Below the pieces are notes generated by a model that searched no databases, was not told the DNA's origin, and saw only the letters and a program-made list of their open reading frames with translations. DNA of 64,000 bases. Origin: Acidobacterium sp. S8 (GTDB taxonomy: Bacteria > Acidobacteriota > Terriglobia > Terriglobales > Acidobacteriaceae). Below, piece after piece: positions 8,760 through 17,107 of this stretch. The stretch lies in the NCBI RefSeq assembly GCF_009765985.1, contig NZ_LMUM01000037.1, forward strand, positions 361,423 to 425,422, in the 5' to 3' direction. Made by a program: the position numbers and the translations under genes. Each line of letters opens with the position of its first letter. Position 1 is the first letter of the stretch.

Positions 8760-10154
8760 TCAGCGCAATCCAGGAACGACACGAATCCCATATTTCGGGC
8801 GCAAAGTGATCTTGGGTTGGACCTCAATCCGCTGATTTGGAACCAGACGCAGCCGCCAGCGTTGCGCTAGCGTCACCAGGGTCAGAATGGCCTCCATCCA
8901 GGCAAATGACTCACCGATGCACTGCCGGTTGCCGCCGCCAAAAGGGAAGTAAGCAAAACGCGGACGGCCTGTCTTGTTTTCTACAGTGAAGCGTTCCGGA
9001 TCGAAGCGTAGCGGGTCGGGGAAGAACGCCGGGTCGCGCTGAATGATGTATTGGCTGAAGAAAATGTAGGTGCCTTCCGGCAATTTATAAGGACCAATCT
9101 CGACATCGGATGTCGCCTGCCGCCCCATCGCCCATGCCGGAGGATAAAGACGCATTGATTCGGCCAGCACCATCTCCGCATAGCGAAGCTGGGGAAGATC
9201 TTCAAGGGTAGGAAGTCTTCCGCCGAGGACGGTATCAATTTCAGCATGAAGTCTGGCTTCCGCCTGTGGATTTTGTCCGAGGAGCAGCCACGTCCATGCA
9301 AGCGCGTTGGCTACGGTTTCGTATCCGGCAAGAAAGATGGTCAGCACTTCATCGCGGAGTTGCTCATCTGTCATGCCTGTGTGATCGGCTTCGTCGTCCC
9401 GCGATGCCAGCAGCATTGACAACAGATCGCCCCCGTCAACTCCGGATTTGCGCCGGACTTCGATCATGCGATAGACGATTGCATCGAGCCGTTTTCGTGC
9501 GCGCTTGAAGCGCATCAGACCGGGGATCGGCAGATGCAGCAAGTCTTCCGCGCGAGGCAGCGCAACGAGGAAGTTATAAAGCCGCATGATGGCGTTGACC
9601 TCGTCGTTGATCTGCTGCACGTCGCTGGTGACATCGGAGTTGAAGAGCGTGCGCGCGACGATTTGCAGGGCCAACCGCATCATTTCTGCTGACGCATCCA
9701 TCTCCACGCTGGGCTGCCAGGAATCGCGCATCGCGGCAGCGCGTTCAACCATCAAAGAGGCGTAATTCTGGATGCGCTGGCGGTGGAATGCAGGCGCCGC
9801 AATACGGCGTTGCCTCTTGTGAATTTCACCATCGCTTGTGATGAGCCCCTCACCCAACAGAATCTTCATGCGCCGCTGGGTGCGCTCCTTGATGAAGTTC
9901 TGCGGCTGTGAGATCAGCACTTCGCGAATCAGCTCGGGATCGTTTATCACAACTACACGGCTTGGACCGATGCGATAGCTCGAAACGCGACCGAAAGTCG
10001 CTGCCAGATATTCGAAGAGACGAATCGGATTTCCGGGACGGAAGAAACGACTGAACAGGTACAGGGGCAGGTTGCGTTTTAAGCCGGGAGGAAGACGATA
10101 GCCGCCGCGCACTTCGATAACAGGGCGGTTCTCGATTTGGGAAGCTGTAGCCAC
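8760..10154 (-). CDS. Cytochrome P450
   Basis: 464 residues, a soluble-looking haem-thiolate monooxygenase with no clear membrane anchor. Key elements are all present: the I-helix oxygen-binding motif AGYET, the K-helix ExxR (AESMRLYPP), the PERF region (FDPERF) and the haem loop FGGGNRQCIGE with the axial Cys at residue 412. The first third (KNLPLYLFSRFFRPGNPIRLFEYLA, ISQPQNFIKERTQRRMKILLGEGLITSDGEIHKRQRR) resembles the CYP102/CYP120/fatty-acid and terpenoid hydroxylating families. The substrate is unknown. It lies 7 bases downstream of tmk and 42 upstream of holB, an odd place for a P450; no ferredoxin or reductase gene is near. Confidence 0.93.
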   Translation of the reverse strand: MATASQIENRPVIEVRGGYRLPPGLKRNLPLYLFSRFFRPGNPIRLFEYLAATFGRVSSYRIGPSRVVVINDPELIREVLISQPQNFIKERTQRRMKILLGEGLITSDGEIHKRQRRIAAPAFHRQRIQNYASLMVERAAAMRDSWQPSVEMDASAEMMRLALQIVARTLFNSDVTSDVQQINDEVNAIMRLYNFLVALPRAEDLLHLPIPGLMRFKRARKRLDAIVYRMIEVRRKSGVDGGDLLSMLLASRDDEADHTGMTDEQLRDEVLTIFLAGYETVANALAWTWLLLGQNPQAEARLHAEIDTVLGGRLPTLEDLPQLRYAEMVLAESMRLYPPAWAMGRQATSDVEIGPYKLPEGTYIFFSQYIIQRDPAFFPDPLRFDPERFTVENKTGRPRFAYFPFGGGNRQCIGESFAWMEAILTLVTLAQRWRLRLVPNQRIEVQPKITLRPKYGIRVVPGLR

Positions 10155-10161
10155 GTGGGAA

Positions 10162-10812
10162 TCAGCGCTCCAGGCGCTCTTCTACCAGTTTTACGATGCG
10201 CTGGTGAATCTCCTCGATCGGGGCTTCGCCTTCGATTGTCACCACACGCAAATGGTCCCGTGCTGCGATCTCGCGATATTTTTCATAGACGCGACGGTAG
10301 AAGTCTTCATTCTCGCGCTCAAACCGATTCTCATCTGTACCGCTTTTCTGCATACGATCGTTACGCCGACGCGCACGGCGCAGCGATGCATCGAAATCCG
10401 GAATTAACAGGATCGTGAGGTCGGGCTGCAGTCCGCCGCACATGACGTTGTGCAGATTGAGCACCACATCGCTACCGAGTTGGCGTCCGCCGCCCTGGTA
10501 GGCCTCGGTCGAGTCGGTGTAGCGATCGCAAAGGACAACCTTCCCTGCTTCGAGCGCGGGAGCAATCACTTCGGCAATGGCCTGCGCACGGTCGGAAAAC
10601 ATTAATCCCAGCTCAGCGCGGGCAGAGAGGTTTTCTGTGCGCGAATCGAGCAGCAGCTGCCGGATGCGGTCGCCGATGCGCGTACCGCCAGGCTGGCGCG
10701 TTACGGTAATGCGATGGCGTCTGTTCTCCAGCCACGCTGCCAGCTTTCGCATCTGTGTTGTTTTACCGGAACCATCCAGCCCCTCAAATGTGAGAAAAAA
10801 ACCACGCCCCAT
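10162..10812 (-). CDS. tmk: Thymidylate kinase
   Basis: 216 residues. It phosphorylates dTMP to dTDP for DNA synthesis. The P-loop FEGLDGSGKTTQ lies at about residues 9-20; the DRY-type motif is VVLCDRYTDSTEAYQGGGR; the LID region RRARRRNDRMQKSG is Arg-rich. Length is as expected. It heads a same-strand run with P450 and holB, and tmk-holB linkage is common in bacteria. The PCYC-motif gene is 58 bases upstream on the same strand. Confidence 0.95.
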   Translation of the reverse strand: MGRGFFLTFEGLDGSGKTTQMRKLAAWLENRRHRITVTRQPGGTRIGDRIRQLLLDSRTENLSARAELGLMFSDRAQAIAEVIAPALEAGKVVLCDRYTDSTEAYQGGGRQLGSDVVLNLHNVMCGGLQPDLTILLIPDFDASLRRARRRNDRMQKSGTDENRFERENEDFYRRVYEKYREIAARDHLRVVTIEGEAPIEEIHQRIVKLVEERLER

Positions 10813-10870
10813 GGCGCGAGTGTAGCAGGAGTCGTGCAGACGAAGCCGCGCTCAAAAATTGAACCGCTGC

Positions 10871-11317
10871 CTACATGCCGCTTAGTTTTTCGAGATCGAT
10901 GGACTCGTAATCTTTCCGCTCGATGCCCTCACGAATTTCCTTCGGTGTCTTGCCCAGCTTCGTCATTCTGTACGCGTAAGCGCCTTCTTTTGCGCAAGTG
11001 GAGCAGATAGCGCCGTGTGTACCCTCGAAACAGCTGTGCAGGCTGGTATGTCCGAGCGCTTTGTCGCAGTGACAATAGCAGGGGAGCTGGTAGAGGACTT
11101 TTGGCACCTGCGCCGCCTCTTCGTAGACATTTTTCTGCCAGGGATAGCGGAAGTAATCGCCCTGCAATTGATCTCCGGAGAGAATTGGAGGCATTTTCTC
11201 CGCCTTGGCGGGGGGTGCCGGGTGGTAAGCCGGAATATCATCGGCGGGATTGGACCATTGTGCATAGCTGGCGACGGTGGCCAGACCTAGAACGAGAGCC
11301 GGAATAATTCGGTTCAT
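10871..11317 (-). CDS. Exported PCYC-motif protein (PCYCGC-like)
   Basis: 148 residues from ATG 11317. The N-terminus is a signal peptide (IIPALVLGLATVASYAQ), so the protein is exported. The middle carries QLPCYCHCD, followed by HTSLHSCFE and AICSTCAKEGAYAY, matching the PCYCGC family of unknown function, where the conserved Cys cluster may hold a metal or form disulfides. The C-terminus (KTPKEIREGIERKDY) looks helical. An upstream in-frame extension to 11482 lacks similarity and would run across a terminator, so it was not used. Function unknown; the neighbours (tmk) give no hint. Confidence 0.75.
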   Translation of the reverse strand: MNRIIPALVLGLATVASYAQWSNPADDIPAYHPAPPAKAEKMPPILSGDQLQGDYFRYPWQKNVYEEAAQVPKVLYQLPCYCHCDKALGHTSLHSCFEGTHGAICSTCAKEGAYAYRMTKLGKTPKEIREGIERKDYESIDLEKLSGM

Positions 11318-11708
11318 GCACACTAGATTAGCGCAAGGAACGGGAGGGCGCAGAGATACACTGAGGGTGGCTGTCAGATAATCAAAAGAGAAAAAAAGAC
11401 GGCACGAACGTTTGATAGCTCGTGCCGGGAGGCCAGTGACGCAACTTATAAACTTTCTTCTCGTCAGAAGAGCACCGCTCAATTCTTTCGAGGTACCTTA
11501 CATTTGTATAGATGCTTCTTTTGTCTCTTGCGCTCCAAAATTTTAGAAAATATATGAGATCGCGTACTTTTTCTTCAATTTCATGTAGTTTATCCGAGAC
11601 CCGGCTCCAGTTCAAGCTTTCTTAAAAAAAAATACAAATTTTCGCCAAATTCCCGCCCCGATTGCGGAAGCGCAACGAAAACCATCAGATGAAAGGGTGG
11701 AGTCCGAA
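11318..11708. other. Intergenic region with candidate sRNA or leader
   Basis: About 390 bases between divergent genes. It holds the minus-strand terminator at 11388-11427 and an A/T-rich block at 11605-11645. A minus-strand frame (11615-11382) runs straight through the terminator and has no ribosome-binding site, so I do not call it a gene. The stretch is otherwise free of features I can name. Confidence 0.5.
11388..11427 (-). terminator. Strong intrinsic terminator in a 390-base intergenic region
   Basis: On the minus strand an 8-bp GC-rich stem (11420-11427 with 11400-11407, 12-base loop) is followed by TC and seven T (11397-11391). No minus-strand gene with a credible start lies between it and 11708, so it either ends a small RNA transcribed from about 11640 leftward or is an attenuator in the leader of the PCYC-motif gene, whose start codon is ~73 bases further on. 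Confidence 0.7.
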
Positions 11709-11918
11709 ATGGAAAATACCACGGAAAGCGTTCAATCTAAAGAAGAAAAGCGAAAAATGGATGGACTTCTTCAGACCAGCCTTCTCATGTTGGGATCGGC
11801 CCTGTTCGGGGGGATCGCGGTAGCTCTTTGGAACCGGAGAACGCTGGCAAGCATGCAAAATCCACAGCCGCCGAGTGATTTTGTCCCGACGCCCGCTGAG
11901 GATGACATGATTTATTAG
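11709..11918 (+). CDS. Small membrane protein of unknown function
   Basis: 69 residues. A charged N-terminal part (MENTTESVQSKEEKRKMDG) is followed by one hydrophobic helix (about 24-43, TSLLMLGSALFGGIAVALW), then a Pro-rich acidic tail. It is probably a single-pass inner-membrane protein. GGTGGAG (11696-11702) sits 6 bases before ATG 11709, which is why this start is chosen over GTG 11697. No family is recognised. It ends 9 bases before the convergent pterin dehydratase gene. Confidence 0.6.
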   Translation: MENTTESVQSKEEKRKMDGLLQTSLLMLGSALFGGIAVALWNRRTLASMQNPQPPSDFVPTPAEDDMIY

Positions 11919-11927
11919 ATCACTGCT

Positions 11928-12215
11928 TCAAAATTTGGAATAAATGTCGTCAGTGGTCCGGGCCAAGTCGAAATCTTTCGTAGTCAGCCCTCCAGCATCA
12001 TGTGTCGTCAGCACCAGTTTTACGCGGTTGTAGCGAATATCAATATCGGGATGATGCCCCGCCGCTTCGGCTTTTTCTCCCACAGCATTCACGAAACGCA
12101 GGGCTTCGACAAATCCCGCGAAGCTAAATTCGCGAACAATTTCCTCGTCCACGAGCTTCCATTCATGCAGTTGTTTGAGCTTTTCCTGAATCTCTTCCGG
12201 TCGAAGAGTTGCCAT
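11928..12215 (-). CDS. phhB: Pterin-4a-carbinolamine dehydratase
   Basis: 95 residues. It dehydrates 4a-hydroxytetrahydrobiopterin, recycling the pterin cofactor of aromatic amino-acid hydroxylases; members can also act as transcription co-regulators. The whole chain is the family domain: WKLVDEEIVREFSFAGFVEALRFVNAVGEKAEAAGHHPDIDIRYNRVKLVLTTHDAGGLTTKDFDLA contains the active-site pair HH, the HPD and the late T.D/H segment. AGGAGG (12221-12226 on the opposite strand) is 5 bases before ATG 12215, which settles the start against the in-frame GTG at 12218. No aromatic hydroxylase is nearby. Confidence 0.92.
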   Translation of the reverse strand: MATLRPEEIQEKLKQLHEWKLVDEEIVREFSFAGFVEALRFVNAVGEKAEAAGHHPDIDIRYNRVKLVLTTHDAGGLTTKDFDLARTTDDIYSKF

Positions 12216-12235
12216 CACGACCTCCTGGCTGGTAG

Positions 12236-13336
12236 TTAGACCTTCATTTCAGAGTTCTGGAAGGTGAAGGGGCTGAAGCGTGCATGCTGACCGATCTCGT
12301 TCCGAAGGTCCATCCAGAGGCGGTCCGGCATACTCAGGTACACGTCCACGACCTGCGGATCAAACTGTGTTCCCGCACATCTTTGTATTTCCGTTCGAGC
12401 AGCGGTGAAGCTGTTTGCCCTGCGGTACGGACGGTCTGAGGTGATGGCGTCCAGCGTATCGGCGACGGCGAATATTCTGGCTCCGAGCGGAATGTCAGCT
12501 GCCTTGAGGCCGCGTGGATATCCTGAACCGTCAAAATGCTCCTGATGAGCATAGACAATCTCGGCCGCCTCACGCAGGTAAGGAATCTTGCAAAGAATCT
12601 GGTAGCCGCGCGCACAATGATCGCGCATCACCGTTTGCTCGTCGGAATCCAGCTTGCCCGGTTTGAGCAGAATGGCATCCGGAATCGCCATCTTGCCGAT
12701 ATCGTGCAGAAATGCGCCCCGTGCGATCGTCCGAATATCGGGCGCCGAGAGGTCCATGGCCCGTGCCAGCGCTACCGTATAGCCAGTAACGCGCTTGGAA
12801 TGGCCCTCTGTTTCCGCATCTTTCAGGTCGAGCGCATCCCCCAAAGCTTCCAGAGTGATGTCATAGGAGCGTTCAAGGTCGGAAATTGCGTGACGCAGCA
12901 TCTCGGTACGGGCTGCTACCAGCTGTTCCAGGTTCGATTGGTACATCGAATTCTGCTGCGTAAGCCTTCGATGATCGAGCGCGCGGCGCACAGTCGCAAG
13001 CAGCTGCTCTTTTTCAAACGGCTTCAATAAATAATCGTATGCACCTTTACGGATCGCCGAGATGGCCACTCCCACATCGTGGATGGCTGTGACCATGACC
13101 ATCGGGGTGTCGGGCTGGAGATCGCGCAATCGCTCGAGCAGGCTCATCCCGTCAAGGCCGGCCATCATGATGTCCGAGAGCACTAAATCATAGGGAGGAT
13201 CGGTACGCAGACGGTCCACCGCCTCCAGCCCATTGCTTGCCAGCACGGGACGATATTGTGCCTTTTCGAGCATCGCGGCTATGACGGTCCTTACGTAGGG
13301 CTCGTCATCGACGACTAGTATTCGTTCCGAAGCCAT
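12236..13336 (-). CDS. Response regulator with HD-GYP c-di-GMP phosphodiesterase domain
   Basis: 366 residues. Residues 1-125 are a receiver domain with acidic pocket D10/D11, phospho-acceptor D55 (LVLSDIMM) and K105 (LLKPF). A coiled-coil linker (about 126-165) leads to an HD-GYP domain (about 175-345) with HS (179-180), HDIGK (211-215), AHQEHFDGSGYP with GYP at 272-274, and the ADTLDAITSDRPYR motif. Such proteins hydrolyse cyclic di-GMP in response to phosphorylation. All metal-binding residues appear present, so it should be active. The cognate histidine kinase is not in the window. It lies 20 bases upstream of the pterin dehydratase gene on the same strand. Confidence 0.92.
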   Translation of the reverse strand: MASERILVVDDEPYVRTVIAAMLEKAQYRPVLASNGLEAVDRLRTDPPYDLVLSDIMMAGLDGMSLLERLRDLQPDTPMVMVTAIHDVGVAISAIRKGAYDYLLKPFEKEQLLATVRRALDHRRLTQQNSMYQSNLEQLVAARTEMLRHAISDLERSYDITLEALGDALDLKDAETEGHSKRVTGYTVALARAMDLSAPDIRTIARGAFLHDIGKMAIPDAILLKPGKLDSDEQTVMRDHCARGYQILCKIPYLREAAEIVYAHQEHFDGSGYPRGLKAADIPLGARIFAVADTLDAITSDRPYRRANSFTAARTEIQRCAGTQFDPQVVDVYLSMPDRLWMDLRNEIGQHARFSPFTFQNSEMKV

Positions 13337-13673
13337 GAAATTGGTTTAAACCCTGCCTGCGGATAGTGTTCAGATAGTAGACGACGCATGTTTACCAGCG
13401 CCAATGGTCTTTCCCTGCGACGGGACACGGTGTCATCCGTAATGGTTGCGATTCCATTCTTATCATCGACCCGTCTGTTAAAACCTTGCGCTATTAATTT
13501 CGATTCCATGAAAACAGGTTGGGGAAAACGGATTATTTCGTAGACTCGACACTTCAAAATAGCATCAAAAATTTGAAATACGAAATTCAGTCGAGAGTAG
13601 GAGTCATTCATTTCGAGTGGATCGGTTACGATAGAAACAAACCCCCTTCCATCTCAGGCTTGAAAGGGCACCC
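13337..13673. other. Intergenic region between regulators
   Basis: 337 bases between the divergent HD-GYP and sigma-factor genes. A minus-strand frame (13611-13315) overlaps the HD-GYP start by 22 bases; it has no ribosome-binding site and no recognisable domain, so it is not called. Presumably the region contains both promoters, but I see no convincing -35/-10 pair. Confidence 0.4.
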
Positions 13674-14216
13674 TTGAGCTTCAACGCACGTGGATTGTTT
13701 GATCCCAATACGCCTCGAATCGTAGCGACACAGGCAGAAGAGCGCCTGATGGAAGACGTTCAACGCGATATATACGATAGTCACCGGCATCGCATCTTTT
13801 CCCTTTCCTACTACATGACCGGGAATGAACTCGAAGCGGAACAATTACTTGAGGATTGCTTCGTACGTGCGTTCCGGTCCGACCCTAAGCCAGACGCAGG
13901 CGTGATCGACGATTCCCTGATTGCGGAGCTCCGTTCCAGCTTTCCATTGACTCCGGGGCCTAGCGCAAAGATTTCGAATCTGGATTCCGTAACAGGCAGA
14001 AATGTCCGGCGGACTGATCTGGAAGAGGCTCTGCTTCAACTGCCGCCGACGGAACGACTACTATATCTTTTACGTGAAGTAGAAGGGTATAGTCCAGACG
14101 CTATTTCGCACCTTGTGGATATACCGCAAAGCGAGACGGTTCGTGTCCTGTTCTCGGCCAGAATCCGTCTGAGGGGTATTTTGGCTGAAATTGAAGCAAG
14201 ACGGGCCGCTGCTTAG
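13674..14216 (+). CDS. Small sigma-70 family (ECF-like) protein
   Basis: About 180 residues. A sigma-2-like helix pair (YDSHRHRIFSLSYYMTGNELEAEQLLEDCFVRAF, residues about 38-72) recalls the core-binding part of ECF sigma factors, and residues about 115-170 (LEEALLQLPPTERLLYLLREVEGYSPDAISHLVDIPQSETVRVLFSARIRLRGIL) form a sigma-4 helix-turn-helix. The conserved acidic DDC/W residues of region 2 are weak, so it may be a divergent sigma or a sigma-derived regulator. No anti-sigma gene is adjacent. The TTG start at 13674 is provisional; ATG 13749 is an alternative. The end overlaps the convergent glmU stop by 4 bases. Confidence 0.6.
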   Translation: MSFNARGLFDPNTPRIVATQAEERLMEDVQRDIYDSHRHRIFSLSYYMTGNELEAEQLLEDCFVRAFRSDPKPDAGVIDDSLIAELRSSFPLTPGPSAKISNLDSVTGRNVRRTDLEEALLQLPPTERLLYLLREVEGYSPDAISHLVDIPQSETVRVLFSARIRLRGILAEIEARRAAA

Positions 14217-15625
14217 CGGCCTTTTTCAATGTCTCTTGTGGTTCTTACCTGGGCTCTGCGACTCGTAGCCCATCCCGCCTTGGTAGTCTGCCTTGCACGC
14301 CCAAGCGCAAGCGCATCCGCCGGAACATCTTCAGTGATCGATGAACCCGCGGCGATATAAGAACCCTCACCAATCACAATCGGCGCCACCAGCGTCGTGT
14401 CGCTCCCCACAAAAACAGAGTCTTCAATCAGCGTACGGTGCTTGTTCGCCCCATCGTAGTTGCAGGTGATCGTACCTGCGCCGATATTTACCCCGCTGCC
14501 GATTTCAGCGTCACCAAGGTAGCTCAGATGGTTGGCTTTTGACCCTTTGCCGATGCGTGTCTTCTTCGTCTCGACAAAGTTGCCGATATGAGCGTCCTCG
14601 CCAATCTCGCTGCCCGGACGCAGCCGCGCGTAGGGACCAAGCTGGGCACCGGCGTGGGCGTGGGAATCGTTAAGAATGCAGCCATTTTGAACCAGGACGT
14701 GGTGATCCAGCGTGGAGTTCTCAATCACGGAATAGGAACGAATGCGGCAGCTTTCGCCAACGTGTGTATCGCCAAGAAGCTGCACGTAGGGCTCAATCAC
14801 TGTATCCGGACCAACGGTCACTCCGGAGTCGATCACCGAAGTCTCCGGGCGGTAAATAGTTACGCCCTGTGCCATCAGCTTGCGCGCCGTTGCCAGCCGC
14901 ATGGCGGCATCCAGCTCAGCCATTTCAGCCAGCGTATTCGCGCCCAACACCTCGGTCGCGTTGGCGGCTTCAATGCCGACCACGCGTTGTTTTTCCTGGA
15001 CCAGGATGCGGGCCATGTCGGTCAGGTAATACTCGCCGTGTGCATTATTTGTATTCAGCTCGTTGATGAGTTGGAAAAGCGAGTTACTGGTAAAAGCATA
15101 GATGCCCGAGTTGATCTCACGAACGGAAGCCTGCTGCGAGGTAAGGGCCTTGTCCTCAACAATAGCGGCTACCTCCGCCGATCCCGGCGATTTCCGTAAG
15201 ACGCGACCATAGCCATTCGGGTCAGCCGGAACAGCAGTCAGAATAGTCATAGCCGCTCGTTCCGCCAGGTGGAAATCGCGGAGAGATGCAATCGTCTCAG
15301 GTTGGAGCAGCGGTACATCGCCAGAGAGCACAATGATGTGCTCATATCTGGTAACCGCCTGTCGTGCTGTTTGAATCGCGTGTCCTGTCCCGCGCTGCTC
15401 TGCCTGAGTGATGAAGTTCACACCCAGTGAAGAGACTGCGGACTGGACCGCGCCTCCCTGGTGACCGATGACAACATACACATCCTGCGGCGGCACAATC
15501 TGTGTTGCTGCGTGAATCACATGCTCCAGCAACGCCTTGCCGCCGATCTGGTGCAGCACTTTTGCTCGCTTCGATTTGAGCCGCGTGCCCTTGCCCGCAG
15601 CCATAATGACAATGGCAAACCGCAT
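14213..15625 (-). CDS. glmU: Bifunctional UDP-GlcNAc pyrophosphorylase / GlcN-1-P acetyltransferase
   Basis: 470 residues. It acetylates glucosamine-1-phosphate and uridylates the product to UDP-GlcNAc for peptidoglycan and LPS. The N-terminal half is a nucleotidyltransferase with AAGKGTRLKSKRAKVLHQ, QRGTGHAIQTA and VLSGDVPLL; the C-terminal half is a left-handed beta-helix of hexapeptide repeats with the acetyltransferase signature NFVETKKTRIGKGSKANHLSYLGDAEIGSGVNIGAGTITCNYDG. Length is normal. It ends against the sigma gene and starts one base past the M16 gene (stop at 15626), so it is probably the last gene of the M16-M16-glmU run. Confidence 0.95.
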   Translation of the reverse strand: MRFAIVIMAAGKGTRLKSKRAKVLHQIGGKALLEHVIHAATQIVPPQDVYVVIGHQGGAVQSAVSSLGVNFITQAEQRGTGHAIQTARQAVTRYEHIIVLSGDVPLLQPETIASLRDFHLAERAAMTILTAVPADPNGYGRVLRKSPGSAEVAAIVEDKALTSQQASVREINSGIYAFTSNSLFQLINELNTNNAHGEYYLTDMARILVQEKQRVVGIEAANATEVLGANTLAEMAELDAAMRLATARKLMAQGVTIYRPETSVIDSGVTVGPDTVIEPYVQLLGDTHVGESCRIRSYSVIENSTLDHHVLVQNGCILNDSHAHAGAQLGPYARLRPGSEIGEDAHIGNFVETKKTRIGKGSKANHLSYLGDAEIGSGVNIGAGTITCNYDGANKHRTLIEDSVFVGSDTTLVAPIVIGEGSYIAAGSSITEDVPADALALGRARQTTKAGWATSRRAQVRTTRDIEKGR

Positions 15626-17107
15626 TTACTGCTCTCCTTGATTGCCTTCCGGCCCTTGCTGGGGAGCGCCGGGAATCGTAATGTCAACCGGGTGAGGTGC
15701 GCCCAGGCCCAGTTCTGTAAGTGGCGTGCCGAATTCCTGCTGATTGCCAACCACCAGCACGGCCAGCTTGGACGGATCGATATACTTCTTCGCCACGCGC
15801 TCCAGATCAGCCACCGTCACATGCTCCACGCTGTCATGGTACTTGTCGAGAAAATCGGTGGGATAGCCGTAGAACTCGAGGCGCGCCGCCTCTGCAAGTA
15901 CTTTGTCTTTGCTGTCGTAATTGAAGATGAAGGAATTGAGCACCTGATCTTTGGCTCGCTTTAGTTCATCTTCCGTGAACGGCTTCGTTTTCAATTCGCC
16001 GATCTGAGAAAGCATTGCCTGAGTAGCCTTTACGGTAGAAGCGCTCTTGGTTGCAGCTACGACGTGGAACATCCCTGGATGGTCATAGGATGCGCCATAA
16101 CCGCCTCCGACAGCATAGGCGAGACCCTGCTTGGTGCGAACATCCTGGAAAAGACGGGAACCAAATCCGCCGCCGAAGATCTCATTCATGACAGACAGGG
16201 CAAAGTAGTCGGGATTATTGCGCAGTGTGCCCATACCAACGATGTAGACATTGCTTTGGTTCACATCGCTTTTATCCACGAAATAAACGCCCGGCTTTGG
16301 GCCAGGAAATTCGCCCGCTGGCTTCGGCCAATTGTTACCGCGAGGGAGCCCTTCAAAGGCGTCACGCAGGGTCTTTTCCATCGCTGCTGCGTCGAAGTCG
16401 CCAGCGATTCCGATGATCATGTTGTTCGGCACGATGGTTTTGTCGTGCCACTGCTTCAAATCATCGAGTGTGACCGCTTTAATCGTCGATAGCTCTGCCT
16501 GGCGCGTGTAAGGACTGTTTGGCCCATACACCAGCTTCGCTGCCTCTCGTGCGGCAATTTCGCCGGCGTCGTCATTTCTGCGGACGATTCCGGCTGCAGC
16601 CTGCTGTTTGGCGAGCATCAGCTTCTCCTGCCGAAAGACAGGATGCTCCAGTAGATCGACGGCGATACCGAAGACCTGATCTTCATCCTTCGTCAGGCAC
16701 GACCAGGAGACTGAAGTGGAATCCACATCACCGCCGGTTTCCACTTTGGCGGCTTTCGCTTCCAGCAGATCGTCGAGCTGGTCGCCATTTTCTTTCGCTG
16801 TGCCGCTGGTGCGCCATGCATCGCTGTAAAGGCTGACTAATCCGGTTTTGGCTGCAGGTTCGTCGCGCGACCCGCCGCGCATCTCGATAAAGCCATTGAT
16901 GAATGGCAGCTCGTGGTCTTCTTCCAGAAGGATAACGAGGCCGTTTTTAAGCACAATGCGTTTGGGCGGCTCAGGATGAAAGGAGCGTAGCGGCGGGATC
17001 GGAATTTGCTTCCAGGGCTGCGCCTGCTGCGCTGGTGCCTGTGCGACAACAGCTAGAGGCACGAAAAGCATAGCGGCCAAGTGCGAGTGACGGATTTTCC
17101 GAATCAT
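15626..17107 (-). CDS. M16-family peptidase homologue, zinc site missing
   Basis: 493 residues with a signal peptide (LAAMLFVPLAVVAQAPAQ). It has two M16 domains: the N-terminal strand pattern KNGLVILLEEDHELPFINGFIEMRGGSRDEP and the second-domain signature FGSRLFQDVRTKQGLAYAVGGGYG. Where active members have HxxEH this protein reads GLVSLYSDAWRTSG, so the zinc ligands are absent and it cannot cut peptides itself. In M16 pairs (as in mitochondrial processing peptidase) the inactive chain supplies substrate-binding loops. It starts within the stop of the active homologue (17104-17107, ATGA overlap), so the two are translationally coupled and likely form a periplasmic heterodimer. Confidence 0.88.
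   Translation of the reverse strand: MIRKIRHSHLAAMLFVPLAVVAQAPAQQAQPWKQIPIPPLRSFHPEPPKRIVLKNGLVILLEEDHELPFINGFIEMRGGSRDEPAAKTGLVSLYSDAWRTSGTAKENGDQLDDLLEAKAAKVETGGDVDSTSVSWSCLTKDEDQVFGIAVDLLEHPVFRQEKLMLAKQQAAAGIVRRNDDAGEIAAREAAKLVYGPNSPYTRQAELSTIKAVTLDDLKQWHDKTIVPNNMIIGIAGDFDAAAMEKTLRDAFEGLPRGNNWPKPAGEFPGPKPGVYFVDKSDVNQSNVYIVGMGTLRNNPDYFALSVMNEIFGGGFGSRLFQDVRTKQGLAYAVGGGYGASYDHPGMFHVVAATKSASTVKATQAMLSQIGELKTKPFTEDELKRAKDQVLNSFIFNYDSKDKVLAEAARLEFYGYPTDFLDKYHDSVEHVTVADLERVAKKYIDPSKLAVLVVGNQQEFGTPLTELGLGAPHPVDITIPGAPQQGPEGNQGEQ

Noticed and set aside
11382..11615. 77-codon minus-strand frame in the intergenic region
   Set aside because: It reads straight through a strong terminator and lacks a ribosome site.
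13315..13611. 98-codon minus-strand frame ahead of the HD-GYP gene
   Set aside because: No Shine-Dalgarno sequence, no family, and it overlaps the next start by 22 bases.
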